From Rosellinia necatrix (lineage: Eukaryota > Ascomycota > Sordariomycetes > Xylariales > Xylariaceae), in the NCBI GenBank assembly GCA_021209875.1, contig JAGYVD010000007.1:744001-808000 (forward strand): a DNA stretch of 64,000 bases, given 5' to 3'. The notes under the pieces are model-generated. The model saw only the letters and a program-made list of their open reading frames with translations, had not been told where the DNA came from and made no database searches. Position numbers and translations under genes: made by a program. Below are positions 33,009 through 44,185 of the stretch, piece after piece. Each line of letters starts with the position of its first letter. Position 1 is the first letter of the stretch.

Positions 33009-34696
33009 ATGACCCCATCGAAAGCGAGGAGATGGTACGACATTCGTTGGTACTCTGACGAAGAGACCAAAGAGGACCGCAAACTGATCCTAAGGTTGGA
33101 CTTCTTGATCGTGCCATATGCAGTTCTTTCTTATTGGGTGAAATATCTCGACCAAGCCAACCTCAGTAAGTTGTGCCCACACCTGTTTCTTCCGTTCTTT
33201 TCTTTCTCGTATCCGCAGCTGATCTTCACAGATAATGCCTATGTCGCCGGGTTGAAAGAAGACCTTGGATTCTACGGAAATGAATTGGTTCAACTCCAAA
33301 CGTTTTATATCGTTGGCGCAGTCTTGGGCCAGCTACCGTTCATGTTTTTGTTCACTTACGTCCCTATGTACTACCTAATCCCTGGAATGGACGTCGCCTG
33401 GGGTATATTTACCCTACTGCAGTTTCGCACAACCTCTTTCGCCGAACTCGCTGCATATCGCTTTCTAGTCGGCTTATTCGAGGTACAGCCCCTTTCCTGT
33501 AGCCCGTCATAATTATCATGACAACTCAGGTACTGACCAGCGCAGGCAGCTTTCTTTCCTGCGATGCATTACGTCTTTGGTAAGTGCTTAACATTCCAAA
33601 TTTGACCGGCTGGCTAAATTGTATATGTAGGGTCTTGGTACCGAGGTGACGAGATTGCCCGCCGAGGTGGAATCTTTTATATCGGCTTATCCCTGGGAAC
33701 CCTCACGGCGGGGTTGATCCAATCTGCTGCTTCATCGACACTGGAAGGTGTTCATGGCCTAGCCGGTTGGAGATGGATGTATATCATCTGTGCCGTCATC
33801 ACTATCCCAATTGGACTCTTGGGCTACTTTGTCCTACCCGGAACTCCCGATCAGCCAAACCGCAAGGTCTTGCGCCAGCAAGACGTAGAACTTGCAATAT
33901 TACGGCTTCACAGATCCGGCCACGTTTCCCGCGAGAAGTTCAAATGGATAACAGTCAAGAAGGTCCTTCTCACTTGGCACTTCTGGACTATCTTATTGAT
34001 GGATATCCTATTTTGGAACGCCGGTATCCATAGTAGCACCGGCACCTTTCTCTTATGGATTAAGAGCCTCGGGCAATACTCAGCTTCTCGTGTAAATGAG
34101 CTAGGTACTATTGCACCTGCTTTAGGCATCTTTTACACTCTCGCCGTCTGCTTTGCGTCTGATCTTCTTATTGGACCAGCTTGGGCTATAACTGTGGCGA
34201 CTGTTTGGAATGCCACAGGTCTTGTAATCCTGGTGATCTGGAACGTACCTGAGTCGGCCCTGTGGTTCGCCTTCTCTACCATATACGCAGCGGTAGCGTT
34301 GTCCAGTGTCCTCCATGGATGGGTCAATACGCAGCTACGATCTTCCCCTGCGGCGCGATCCTTCACGCTCGTACTTATCAATACCGTCTCCCAATCCACT
34401 ACGATCTGGACGCCGTTACTCACATTCAAAACTGTAGAAGCACCGCGCTTTCCAAAAGGTTTTGCATTCTGCTTGGCCTCTGCTGTGCTGCTGATTGTTA
34501 TCGTACACGGGCTCAATAGCTATCTAAAGCGTGCCGAGTAGGTCTTCAGACAATCATCGCACCAACTAACAAACTGACATGAACTAGGTATAAGCGTCAT
34601 CTGACTCCTGAAAGCTCTAGTGGCAGCAGCAGTCATTTAGACGTTGAAACTGGAGAGGTGGCTATGCCACATAAGGTACATGTGGACAGGAAATAA
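33009..34696 (+). CDS. MFS permease, Dal5/allantoate-permease (ACS) family (5 exons)
   Basis: Exons 33009-33165, 33232-33482, 33546-33579, 33631-34537 and 34588-34696 join in phase into about 485 aa. Family features are LILRLDFLIVPYAVLSYWVKYLDQANLNNAYVAGLKEDL at the start, LAAYRFLVGLFEAAFFPAMHYVFGSWYRGDEIARRGGIFY across the three short exons, AGWRWMYIICAVITIPIGLLGYFVLPGTPD, and several later helices. There are about 12 predicted membrane segments and a hydrophilic C-terminal tail. The family moves anionic organic molecules across the plasma membrane by proton symport. Here it may import a precursor or handle the product; the substrate is unknown. Exon 3 is only 34 nt, but its reading (FFPAMHYVFG) is required by conservation. 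Confidence 0.92.
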
Positions 34697-35474
34697 TGAT
34701 AAGGACCGCTTGGGTGCTTTGTGTATGCTATGTATCTCATACAGTTTGAGAAGGTCGAATCTCTGTTCCCTGCTCGGCCCTTAGACCTGATAGCGATTTG
34801 TATGTCATCCATTGTCCGTGATCTTGCTAGGTAATGCCTGTTCAATCCTGAAGTGCATGACCATGACGACTTGGCGCGTTTTTTATTCTCATCCACGCTT
34901 GGTCAACCGCAATGCCTAGAATTCTCCGTCTGCCCGTACATGAGGTATGCATTCAAGTAAACCGAGCCACGCATACTCCTGAGCTACTAACACTTGGCTT
35001 ATCGTGGTATGCATGCGCGTCGAGGCCTAGAGTGGGTTATCAGATATCATTGCAATGTGGCGTGATATACCGACATTGGAGACCCATCCAATGTGGCATG
35101 TGACGCGAGGGAATGAATCTATGGCCAAATTTCGAGGCCTTCGTGACACTTCGCTCGTCGGGGACCAGGGGGTGTGGAGGGGTCACTCCTTGCAGAATTC
35201 CGACACCCCGTTACTTGATCACGCAAGACGACCCCGCCTCCGGTAACGCAATCTATGGAATTCACGATCAGATCATTGATGGTCTGCTTGACGACGCGTT
35301 CGACCGCGTCCCGAAGGAGGTCGCATGTGAAGCTTTGATAGCGGCATCTAGTGTATATCTCAAAAGGCTACATTCCATACAAGCGCGAGTTGGCTGTTTC
35401 ACATTTGATCACATCGATAGTATCATCCCTTCTGGGACCATTGCATACGAGAGTGAGATCCGAACATTGTCAAG
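34697..35474. other. Intergenic region upstream of the first luciferase-like gene
   Basis: No gene recognised. The 35113-35565 open frame overlaps exon 1 of the monooxygenase in another frame and has no family features. Confidence 0.45.
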
Positions 35475-37115
35475 ATGGCCGGATCTAGTGAGAAAAAGCA
35501 GATATTGCTTAATGCTTTCGACATGTCAACCATCGGGCATCTTTCACCTGGACAATGGAAGGTGATATATTCTGCGATCCCTTTTGGGTTGGACATGCCC
35601 CAGCTGACAGTGTTACAGAATCCAGTTGACAAGTCCGCGACTAAGCGCACGCTTGGGTACTGGATCGAATTGGCAAAGCTACTAGATAAAGGGGGGTTTC
35701 AACGCATTGTTCTTGGCCGATACTTATGGAGGTTACGACACCTACGAGGGAAGTTTGGACAATTGCATCAGACGGGCTGCCCAATGGCCAGTAACTGATC
35801 CAACTATCGTAAGTCTCAGACTCTTGTTGAGAGGTGTAAATACAGATATTGATCACCGCTTTAGGCTATTTCGGCAATGGCAGCTGTTACTAAGGACTTA
35901 TCGTTCGCGATCACGGCATCGACATCGTTCGAGCCCCCTTTTTCTACTTGCGAAACGATTTTCCACCCTAGACCACTTCACCCAGGGCCGCTTCGGGTGG
36001 AACATTGTCACGTCTTGGAAGAAGGCAGCCTTTAAAGCAATCGGGCTGGAGAATCCTATTGAACACGATGAAAGATATCGCCAGGCAGATGAGTATCTTA
36101 ACGTACTTTATAAGTAAGTAGTTGACACTAACTAACGGACTCTGGCGGGGCTTGATAGCTGACCTAGATGAACCCCATCTGAAGGCTGTGGGAGGGCTCC
36201 TGGGCGGATGATGCCATCAATCCAGACCCCGAAAATGATAGCTATGCGGATCCTGGCAAAATTCGCACAATCAATCATAAAGGTGAATTCTTCGCGCTGA
36301 ATTCGCGCCACATCGTGGACCCGTCTCCACAACGAACCCCTTTTCTTTTCCAAGCGGGAACGTCAAGTGCCGGGTCCGAATTTGCAGCGTCGCATGCCGA
36401 GGGAATTTTCGTATCGTCTCACTCGCCCATCATTCTACGGCCAAAAATAGCAAGGATCAGGGAGCTGGCGAAGGCGCGCGGACGCGACCCCCGCTCCCTC
36501 AAGTTCTTCGCGACATTCACGCCTATCCTAGGAAGGACCGATGAAGAGGCAAAGGCGAAGTACGCTGAGCTTTCGCGCTATGCCTCTACCATTGGCGGTC
36601 TCGTTCTCGTCAGTGGTTGGACGGGCATAGATCTTTCGCGTGTGCCGTTGGACCAGGAGTTGTCCGCCAGCGACGTACATGAAGATCACCGCATCAGCAG
36701 CTTGCTCGAAGCCTTCACTACCACTAGCCCTGACGTGCCGCGCTGGACGCCGCGCACTATAGCAGAGAAAGCAGCTATCGGCGGTCTAGGACCCGTCGGA
36801 GTAGGAAGTCCGGAGACTGTAGCCGACAAAATGGAGGAATGGATTCGTGAAGGCGACTTGGATGGATTCAATATTGGCTACGTCACGACGCCAGGCTCCT
36901 TCGAGGACGTCGTGGAGCTGCTTATACCGGAGCTCAGACGCCGTGGGCTCTATCCCGAAGTGCAAGCGAATGAGGGCGAAACACTAACGGCACGAGAGAG
37001 GGTGTATGGGAAGGGTCAGAAAGGCCTTCGAGATGATCACCCTGGGTCGAAATACAAATATGACAGATATCCTATTGAAGAAGACGTTGCAGATGGAGAC
37101 GAGACACACAAATAG
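35475..37115 (+). pseudogene. FMN luciferase-like monooxygenase (NtaA/SnaA/DszA family), two frameshifts
   Basis: Four exons (35475-35561, 35619-35808, 35865-36113, 36185-37115) encode a protein of about 484 aa if two single-base insertions are discounted. First shift: G6 run at 35691-35696, between LAKLLDKGG and the FLADTYGGYDTY block. Second: CCCCCTTTTT at 35934-35943, between ITASTSFEPP and the LLAKRFSTLDHF block. Away from these points it matches the flavin-reductase-dependent monooxygenase family: HLSPGQWK, WNIVTSWKKAAFKAIGL, DERYRQADEYL, PSPQRTPFLFQAGTSSAGSEFAA, GWTGIDLS, ELLIPELRRRGL. The enzyme would use reduced FMN and O2 to oxygenate its substrate, depending on a separate flavin reductase. 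As written the frame stops at 35798 in exon 2. The extra bases may be real decay or homopolymer sequencing errors. Confidence 0.85.
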
Positions 37116-37694
37116 CCACTCAAGGCATGAGAACGGGTCATTCTATAAGAAGGATTATCGTTCATCATGTGTCGTGGATGAAGCTGAAGTCGCTCTACTC
37201 TCTTGAACTATAGGTTTCACTTGAATCACCCTTACTGGCTCCCAGTATTCATGATCTGTGACTAGACTTACGTAAAGTCGTAACACACGTATTTTCTAGA
37301 TGCCGAATCGGCGTTGAACCCGGTGGTTGCTTCAAACTACCCCGCTGCATTGCGTGATCGTACAGACTCTTGCGTGATGCCGATATCGACTCCGATACGA
37401 AAAACAGTAGGCTCCCAATCGCGGGAATTAGAGCAATGATCTACATATCTTGAATGCATACAATCAAGATAATAGGTAGAGCTGGGATGTCGCAACTTTG
37501 AGTACGTTCAGCCACGTGTGAGAACCTGGTAAAGTCACGAATTCCACTTTTTGTATTGGGACAGAATCGGCGGCCAAAGGGATATCGGTAGTATATCTCG
37601 GCTAGGTTATGGTGCTATGTTTTCACTGACCTAAAGTCTAGATCTTAGTATACGTTTATCCCTTGTATATCAAAAACTGATCTAGTCATTCAAT
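37116..37694. other. Intergenic region between the two luciferase-like genes
   Basis: About 580 bp with no gene. It holds the 3' flank of the first and the promoter of the second monooxygenase; no repeat noticed. Confidence 0.45.
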
Positions 37695-39541
37695 ATGGCC
37701 GACGCAAACGCGGCTGCAAAGCCCAAGAAGAGTCTCGTGCTCAATGCCTTCGTTGAGATGTGTAAGCCGGGTATCAGTATTACCCCTAGGCCGAACTAAC
37801 AATGCTTCTAGGCAGTGGGCATCAGTCGCCCGGCCTCTGGAGGCATCCAGAGGACCAATCATGGCGCTTCAACGAGATCTCGCATTGGGTTGAGCTCGCT
37901 AAGCTCTTAGAAGAGGCTAAGTTTCACGGGATCTTTGTGGCTGATGTTCTTGGTAAGATTCTGCACAACACTATACGCTCGTCCGAATATCTCATAGACC
38001 GTGCCATATTTTACAGGGGGCTACGATGTCTACAGAAACTCGCTCGACCCGGCCAAGATATCTGGCGCTCAGTGGCCTGTGAATGAGCCTTTGTCTGTTG
38101 TCTCCGCCATGGCCGCAGCAACCGAGAGCATTGGTTTTGGCGTCACTGTTTCCACCACTTACGAAGCGCCTTACCATCTAGCCAGGCGCTTGTCGACTAT
38201 TGACCACCTGTCAAAAGGCCGGTAAGTAGCAATAATAGCTATGTCCGAATACGTGTCGCTTACTGTGAGCAGACTGGGATGGAATGTATGTAAACATCAC
38301 TCATAGTGGTGAGTACTTAAGCCCAACTAACCAAACAGCTAGATTGTGACGAGCTACTTGGATTCAGCGGCCAAGAACATGGGACTTGCGGAACAACCAA
38401 AGGTAAAAGTTCTAACCTATTTCACCGATTAAGTGAACCAGTTGCTAAGTCGCGACCGCAGCACGACGATAGGTATGCGCAAGCAGAGGAGTACATCAAG
38501 GTTGTATATAAGCTCTTGGAGTCTTCGTGGCGAGACGATGCTGTAAAGCGAGATCGAGAGACAGGTGTTTACACCGCTCCGGACCTCGTTAGGGAAATTA
38601 ATCACAAAGGGCGATTCTTTCAAGTACCCGGGCCACACATCTGTCAACCGAGTCCTCAGAGGACACCTTTGCTGCTGCAAGCGGGTACGTCCCGGGCCGG
38701 AAAGCAATTTGCCGCGCAGCATGCCGAGGCCGTATTCCTTTCTGCGCACGCGCCGGCAGTTTGCGCCAAGAATATCGCCGAGCTGAGACGGATCGCGAAG
38801 GATGAATTCGGGCGGGACCCGGCCAACATCAAAACACTTGCCCTCGTAACACCAATCCTGGGCAAAACTGAAGAGGAAGCCCAAGCAAAGCTGGCCGACT
38901 ACCGTCAGTACGCATCCCATGAAGGTGCACTGGCCCTGTTTGGTGGCTGGACAGGCATAGATCTTAGTAGATACGGAGACGATGAGGAGCTAAGACATGT
39001 CGAAAGCAATGCGGTCAAGTAAGGGGGTCATGATAACACCGGAAAGAACGACCACATGACTGACAGCTTCTGAATTAGGTCTACCGTCGAAGGTTACGCA
39101 AGGTTCTCCCCTGGTACTTCGAAATGGACGAAGCATACCATTGCCGAGCATGTTTCCATCGGTGGTAATGGCCCCATCCTAGTTGGAACTCCCTCTCAAG
39201 TGGCGGATGGTCTAGAAACGTGGGTCGAAGAAGCTGACATCGACGGATTCAACTTCGTAAGCCATGTCCATCTGCGAATCTCTAACTCTCAGAAATGTAC
39301 TTATAATACTCTATAGGCTTACGCACTGTTCCCGCAATCATTCAAGGATATTATTGAACTTCTTCTCCCAGAGTTGCGGAGAAGGGGTCTTTTTTGGGAT
39401 GATTACGCCGCGCCAGGTGGAACTTATAGGGAAAACTTCTATAGGATACCAGGTCAGGCCGGACCGCTGGATGAGCATGTGGCCTCGAAATATAGATGGA
39501 GAGCCGGTGTTCGTGCGGAGCAACATGTGATTCCAGAATAA
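37695..39541 (+). CDS. FMN luciferase-like monooxygenase (NtaA/SnaA/DszA family), intact, 8 exons
   Basis: Exons 37695-37761, 37812-37952, 38017-38221, 38273-38285, 38343-38402, 38462-39018, 39079-39256 and 39317-39541 join in phase into about 481 aa with no frameshift. Conserved blocks: LVLNAFVEMCSGHQSPGLW, HWVELAKLLEEAKFHGIFVADVLGGYDVY, AMAAATESIGFGVTVSTTYEAPYHLARRLSTIDHLSKGRLGWNIVTSYLDSAAKNMGL, DDRYAQAEEYIKVVYKL, PSPQRTPLLLQAGTSRAGKQFAAQHAEAVFLS, LVTPILGKTEEEAQAKLADYRQYAS, GWTGIDLS, ELLLPELRRRGLFWDDYAAPGGT. It is a class C flavin-dependent oxygenase requiring reduced FMN from a partner reductase. It is paralogous to the gene just upstream but has twice as many exons, including one of 13 nt. 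It is a likely tailoring or cleavage enzyme of the cluster; substrate unknown. Confidence 0.92.
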
Positions 39542-40310
39542 ATAATCTAATCACGGGGAAACGTTGAAATGGGTGTGCATAAAACCTGGATATCGAGGTG
39601 ATAGCATCACAGGTGCCTGTTGCTACAATAATCTGACTACCTAGCTTTAACAATTCATCACTGGGGACTTACTATTCATTTACATGTGAGAATAGTATGT
39701 GTCAATCCGCAGTCAAATCCACTCTATGTCCCATGCTAGGTTTAGCGGACTGGCTTATAGTAGTACAGCCTTAGAGCTCAAAGAACATATTCAAGACGAT
39801 CAGCTCAAAAGCGAATCGCGCAAAATGATCAAGATGTCTAGCGACATCGCGGTCGCTGTGCTGCCAAAAACTTATACAAAGACTCGGCTTCTATATTTCA
39901 TTGTCAACTGAATTGCTGATATCCTCGGGCCCATTTATTGCTGCCCCTTTAATATTGATGCATGATTCTCCACCCCTGCATTGAGCCTCGGCCATTGCGT
40001 GCTTCCACAACATGATGGCGACGACGTAAGATTATCGTCTTGCATGCGTGGCCCTAGTTTAAATCCCGGTTTGTGAGACTGGGCCGTATCAATAATTATG
40101 ACGACATGTCCGAGCTGACTGCCGTGATGCTCAATGAGTGGAATGGCAATGGGACACGGCTACAGACTAGATAGATATCTCAAAGGAAAGGCCCGCTTGT
40201 CAAACCCAAAATGTGCTCTTTGGTACTCAATATCTTCATTTTAGAATATTTCATATTATCTGACGATCCCAGCACTCTCACGTTCAAGCAAAAGAACTTG
40301 TCGGGTCGTT
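39542..40310. other. Intergenic region
   Basis: About 770 bp without a supported gene. The 39699-39911 frame has no features of a real protein. Confidence 0.4.
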
Positions 40311-42117
40311 ATGGCAAGGGGCTCAAGTGACGATTCGTTGGGTGCTAAACCACCCAATGACCAGTTGTATCCAGGTTAGAAAGGAAGCTTCATGGGGAGA
40401 TACGTTACTGACAATTGCAGTAAAATGGTATCGCTCAACCTACTACAACATGACGATACTAGGGCTTTGCAATCTTGCGGCCCCCGGTATATGGACGGCG
40501 ATAAATTCCCTTGGCGCCGGAGGTTCACAGTCGCCCGAGCTTGTGAACGCTGCTAATGCCTTGACGTTCGGTTTGATGGTAGTATCTTGCTTATTTTCGG
40601 GCGTTGTTGTGCACTACATTGGGATAAAGGGGGCTTTGATAATAGGCACGTGAGTGTATCCTCCTCCGCTTGGCCAATGACGTGGGTTATATAGCTGAAC
40701 CGATATAGTGTTGGGTACGCTCCTTACGCTGCAGGTCTATACGTCAACAATCGCTTCGGAAATCAATGGCTCGTTCTCCTCGGCGCAGCATTGTGCGGCC
40801 TATCAGCTGGCATATTCTGGATGGCTGAGGCGGCCATTGCGATCGCTTACCCCGAACCTTGGAACAAGGGGAAAGCCTTGGGCTACTGGCTGACATACCG
40901 ACTATTTGGCTCGATCATTGGCGGCGCCATAAATCTTGGTCTTAATGCCAATACCAATACAGCTGGAAAGGTGTCATACACTGTGTTTATCATATTTATT
41001 GCCATTCAGGCTGCCGGCCCTTTCGTGGGTTTATTGCTCAACAAACCCTCAGCAGTGCAAAGAACAGATGGTAAAAAGGTTGCCCTCAGCATTTTAGAGA
41101 ACCCATGGGGCGAGGTCAAGACTACTTCAAAAGCGTTTCTGAAACCCAAGTTCCTCCTAATCGTCTTGTGGATCGGACAAGCTGTGTTTTCTGAAGCTGT
41201 TTACTTTACATATCTCTCTTGTAAGTCTCCGGCCGCGCACTTGAAGATAGAACTTAATTGACTTCTTCAAGTATGGTTCACTGTTAGGTCCCGTGCGCTT
41301 GGATCGTTTCTAGGAAGCGTCGTTGCTGTTATCGTAGGAAATTTGCTCGGTGTAAGTCAACACCTACATGTGTATTCTCGAAGCTAATAAGATCAGTATT
41401 GGCTTGACCGGACTAAAGTTTCCCTCAAATTTCGCACCCGAGCTACGTTTGCAACAATTGCGATTTGTCAAGGGGCCTGGTGTATGCACAATCTAGTGTC
41501 GTTCTCTGTTTCTATTTCTATTACTTGAGAGACTGTCTCGTCTTTAGAGAGCTACCTTGAGACAAGCCTTTGAGCTCTCGCTGAGTTATTAGTTTCTCCG
41601 TCTAGAGTAGTGACTGACCCCTAGATTATAGGGCTCTGGGTGACTGTGTTGACCACCAGGTTCCGGATAGAACGCCCAGTATACGATTGGCCTAGTCCAG
41701 GATTCGGCTCAGCTTTCGGCGTCTATATCTTTCTCACTGTTGGATTCCAAGTTAACTACTTGTTTCTGTTAGTACTAATCATTGCGCTCTATCCATTTTC
41801 AGGGGTGCCTTATTGAGCTCACAATAATGCTTAGTTACTTCATCATCGCGAACCTGGCGGAGGACGAAGCGGATGTAATCAGATACGCCGCTTTGCTTCG
41901 TGGGACTGAGTCTGCATGGCAAGCGATCAGTTATGGTCTGACGTCGCTTGTTGTATTCGCAGAGGCGGGTGCTATTTACTTGAACTTCGCTCTTTGGGCA
42001 GTATCTATTCTCCCGGCATGGTTGGTCTTGAAGCACTTTGGAAGCGACGAAGTGCCGGCCGAGACCGAGACTGGCATCCGAGATGAGAAGGGCGTGGAAT
42101 CTCCCAAAGAGGCTTAA
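40311..42117 (+). CDS. UNC93-like (DUF895) MFS transporter (7 exons)
   Basis: Exons 40311-40374, 40421-40649, 40709-41220, 41272-41351, 41397-41481, 41632-41771 and 41803-42117 join in phase into about 474 aa. The family signature is clear: WYRSTYYNMTILGLCNLAAPGIWTAINSLGAGG, VNAANALTFGLMVVSCLFSG, YIGIKGALIIGTVGYAPYAAGLYVNN, LGAALCGLSAGIFWMAEAAIAIAYPEPWNKGKALGYWL, and later AICQGAWWLW and SYFIIANLAEDEADVIRYAALLRGTESAWQAISYG. About 11-12 membrane segments are visible, with a charged C-terminal tail. These fungal proteins are uncharacterised membrane transporters. Position in a run of same-strand tailoring genes suggests product or intermediate transport. The small exons 4-6 are supported by phase and by conservation across each junction. 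Confidence 0.92.
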
Positions 42118-42800
42118 ATAACTCGACTCAAAGACAAGAAAAGCCGGCATCTATGCAAAGGCTTCACGGCTCCGGCTAGAATGGACCTATAACGCTTCAG
42201 ATATCAGATATTCTGTGTACAAATATGCTGAGCTTACACTTCTGTGCTCCTCAAATACGTATATAGACATATCTACACCTAATTGTATGCTTCCCTCGGA
42301 TACAATGCCTATTACAAGCCTTCAATATTGAGGTGGGTGCTCACCATCAGGCACTTTGACAATTGATATCCTGACTGGTACTTTGACAATATGTTGGCAA
42401 ACTAAACGCCTTCATAGCTCTGGCCATGCGCATGCGGGTCATTAGTATCATTGGTCTTGGCCTCCGATCTTCCTATCTTATGGCGGGTGATACCGGAAGC
42501 ACGACAAGTTGGTGGGATGTCACGTCATTGCGGTTGCAACACATTTCGCGACGCACGCATTCCGGTGTCGCCAAGAGACGGCGGTAGTATCGTCGGTACT
42601 GGCTACTTGAATTGGTGTCGCAAACGTATTCAGCAGAGGCGATGTCCCGAACTATACTTTTCTGTGATGCGAGGCTTGTATACCGCTAAACCTTTCCGTC
42701 GCATCGCCCAATCTTACCATTCAGACGCATATCGTGCTGAATCCATGATATAATTACTCCAGAAGGAATCGCAATCTGGGGTACATAACTTTCCGTCAGT
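42118..42800. other. Intergenic region
   Basis: About 680 bp with no supported gene; the 42451-42753 frame has no recognisable features. It presumably contains the promoter of the reductase gene. Confidence 0.4.
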
Positions 42801-44185
42801 ATGAACGGACCTCGAGCGTCGCAGACGGTATTGCTGCTTCATGCACCCAAGCAGTCCTATCAAGTCAGTGAAGACCATACAATGCCTCGGATAGATAATG
42901 GGTCCGAATTATTAGTCCGAACTCAAGTCATCGGGCTGAATCCAATTGATTGGAAAGCTCCGTAAGTTATGCATCTTTTCTCAAGTTTCTTGATCCTTAT
43001 TATTTCTCCCTCTTTGTGCTAGACCTAATTTTTCCCAGAGATTTTGGCTTCGGAATACCCGTGTTACCATATATAGCAGGAAGGGAGCTAGTTGGGCAAG
43101 TCGTACGCACGTCGGGAACTACCACTCGATTTCAAGAAGGGGACCAAGTGAGACAAGCTGATATCCCAGAATACCCAGAATATGAGCATTAATAGGTCAC
43201 ACCAGGTTATTGTAATCTCGACAGACTATCGTGATCTTCGAAAAGCTGCATTTCAGGAGTATGTTGTTGCTTCGGACTTCAACGTCGTGAAATTGCCAGC
43301 TACCATCACCCCTCACGCCGGTGCGTCATTAGGCGTGGCGTTCGTTGCTGCAGCACTCAGCTTAGGCGTTTGTATGGGACTTAGCTTTCAGAACATTGCG
43401 GACGGTCCTGACTTATTAAAGCTCGTCCGCAAACTGGACCGGAATCTTCTCTCCGAGGATATTCAATCGGATTGTTTTGATACGTTGGATATCACACAGC
43501 GAGCAGGGCCAGGCGACTGGATTGCTATCTGGGGCGGTATAGTTCCATGAGTTCCTTATTATCTGCTTCTTTAACGTACTGACGTCAGGCTCTAGGCTCT
43601 TCGACTACTGCGAATATTGCTAGCCAACTCGCTCGCCTCGCTGGACTGCACGTTCTCTTGATAGCCAATCAAGCAAAGCATGGGATGAGACTGGCCGGCG
43701 ACTCGGCATTGCGGCCAGATCTGCTTGTCGACAGTCACGACCAAGCACGCGCCGTTGACATAATTCAGGGGTCGCTCAGCGGAAAGCTGCGATTTGGTCT
43801 TGATACTCAAGGACGCGATTCGGCTGAGGCGTTAGGGCGGTCAATGAAAACTCGCGAAGCGGCTATGGGTTCAATACCAACCCCACCGCGCACTCCCACA
43901 ACGACACATCTAGTCGGGTTAGCGGCATTACCCAACGTCCCAGCAACCGGCGGCCTTATATACCACAGAGTGCCTATAAAATTGTTTCACGAAGTCCCAC
44001 AAGTAGGAAGTGCGATAACTCTGTGGCTAGAGACGTTGCTGGGGAAAGGCCTAATTACGCTTCCAGACGTTCTCGCTGTAGAGGAAGGATTTAGCGGTGT
44101 GAATAGGGGGCTTGATAGGATGCGCCGGGGTGAAATAAGTGGCGGAAGAGCCGTGGTAGATGTAAGTGTAGCTAAAACAATTTAG
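42801..44185 (+). CDS. CipB-like medium-chain dehydrogenase/reductase (4 exons)
   Basis: Exons 42801-42961, 43039-43147, 43206-43536 and 43596-44185 join in phase into about 396 aa. The GroES-like domain shows LLVRTQVIGLNPIDWKAP, YIAGRELVGQVVRTSG and FQEGDQVIVISTDYRDLRKAAFQEYVV. The cofactor domain starts GDWIAIWGGSSTTANIASQLARLAGLHVLLIA. An insertion of about 40 residues before it (GPDLLKLVRKLDRNLLSEDIQSDCFD) is typical of fungal CipB-like members. No structural-zinc cysteine cluster is visible, so an NADPH quinone or enoyl reductase type is likelier than a true zinc alcohol dehydrogenase. It is the last gene in the same-strand run and forms the probable right edge of the cluster. Confidence 0.9.

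Noticed and set aside
35113..35565. 150-codon frame overlapping the first luciferase-like gene
   Set aside because: It overlaps that gene's conserved exon 1 in another frame and has no family signal.
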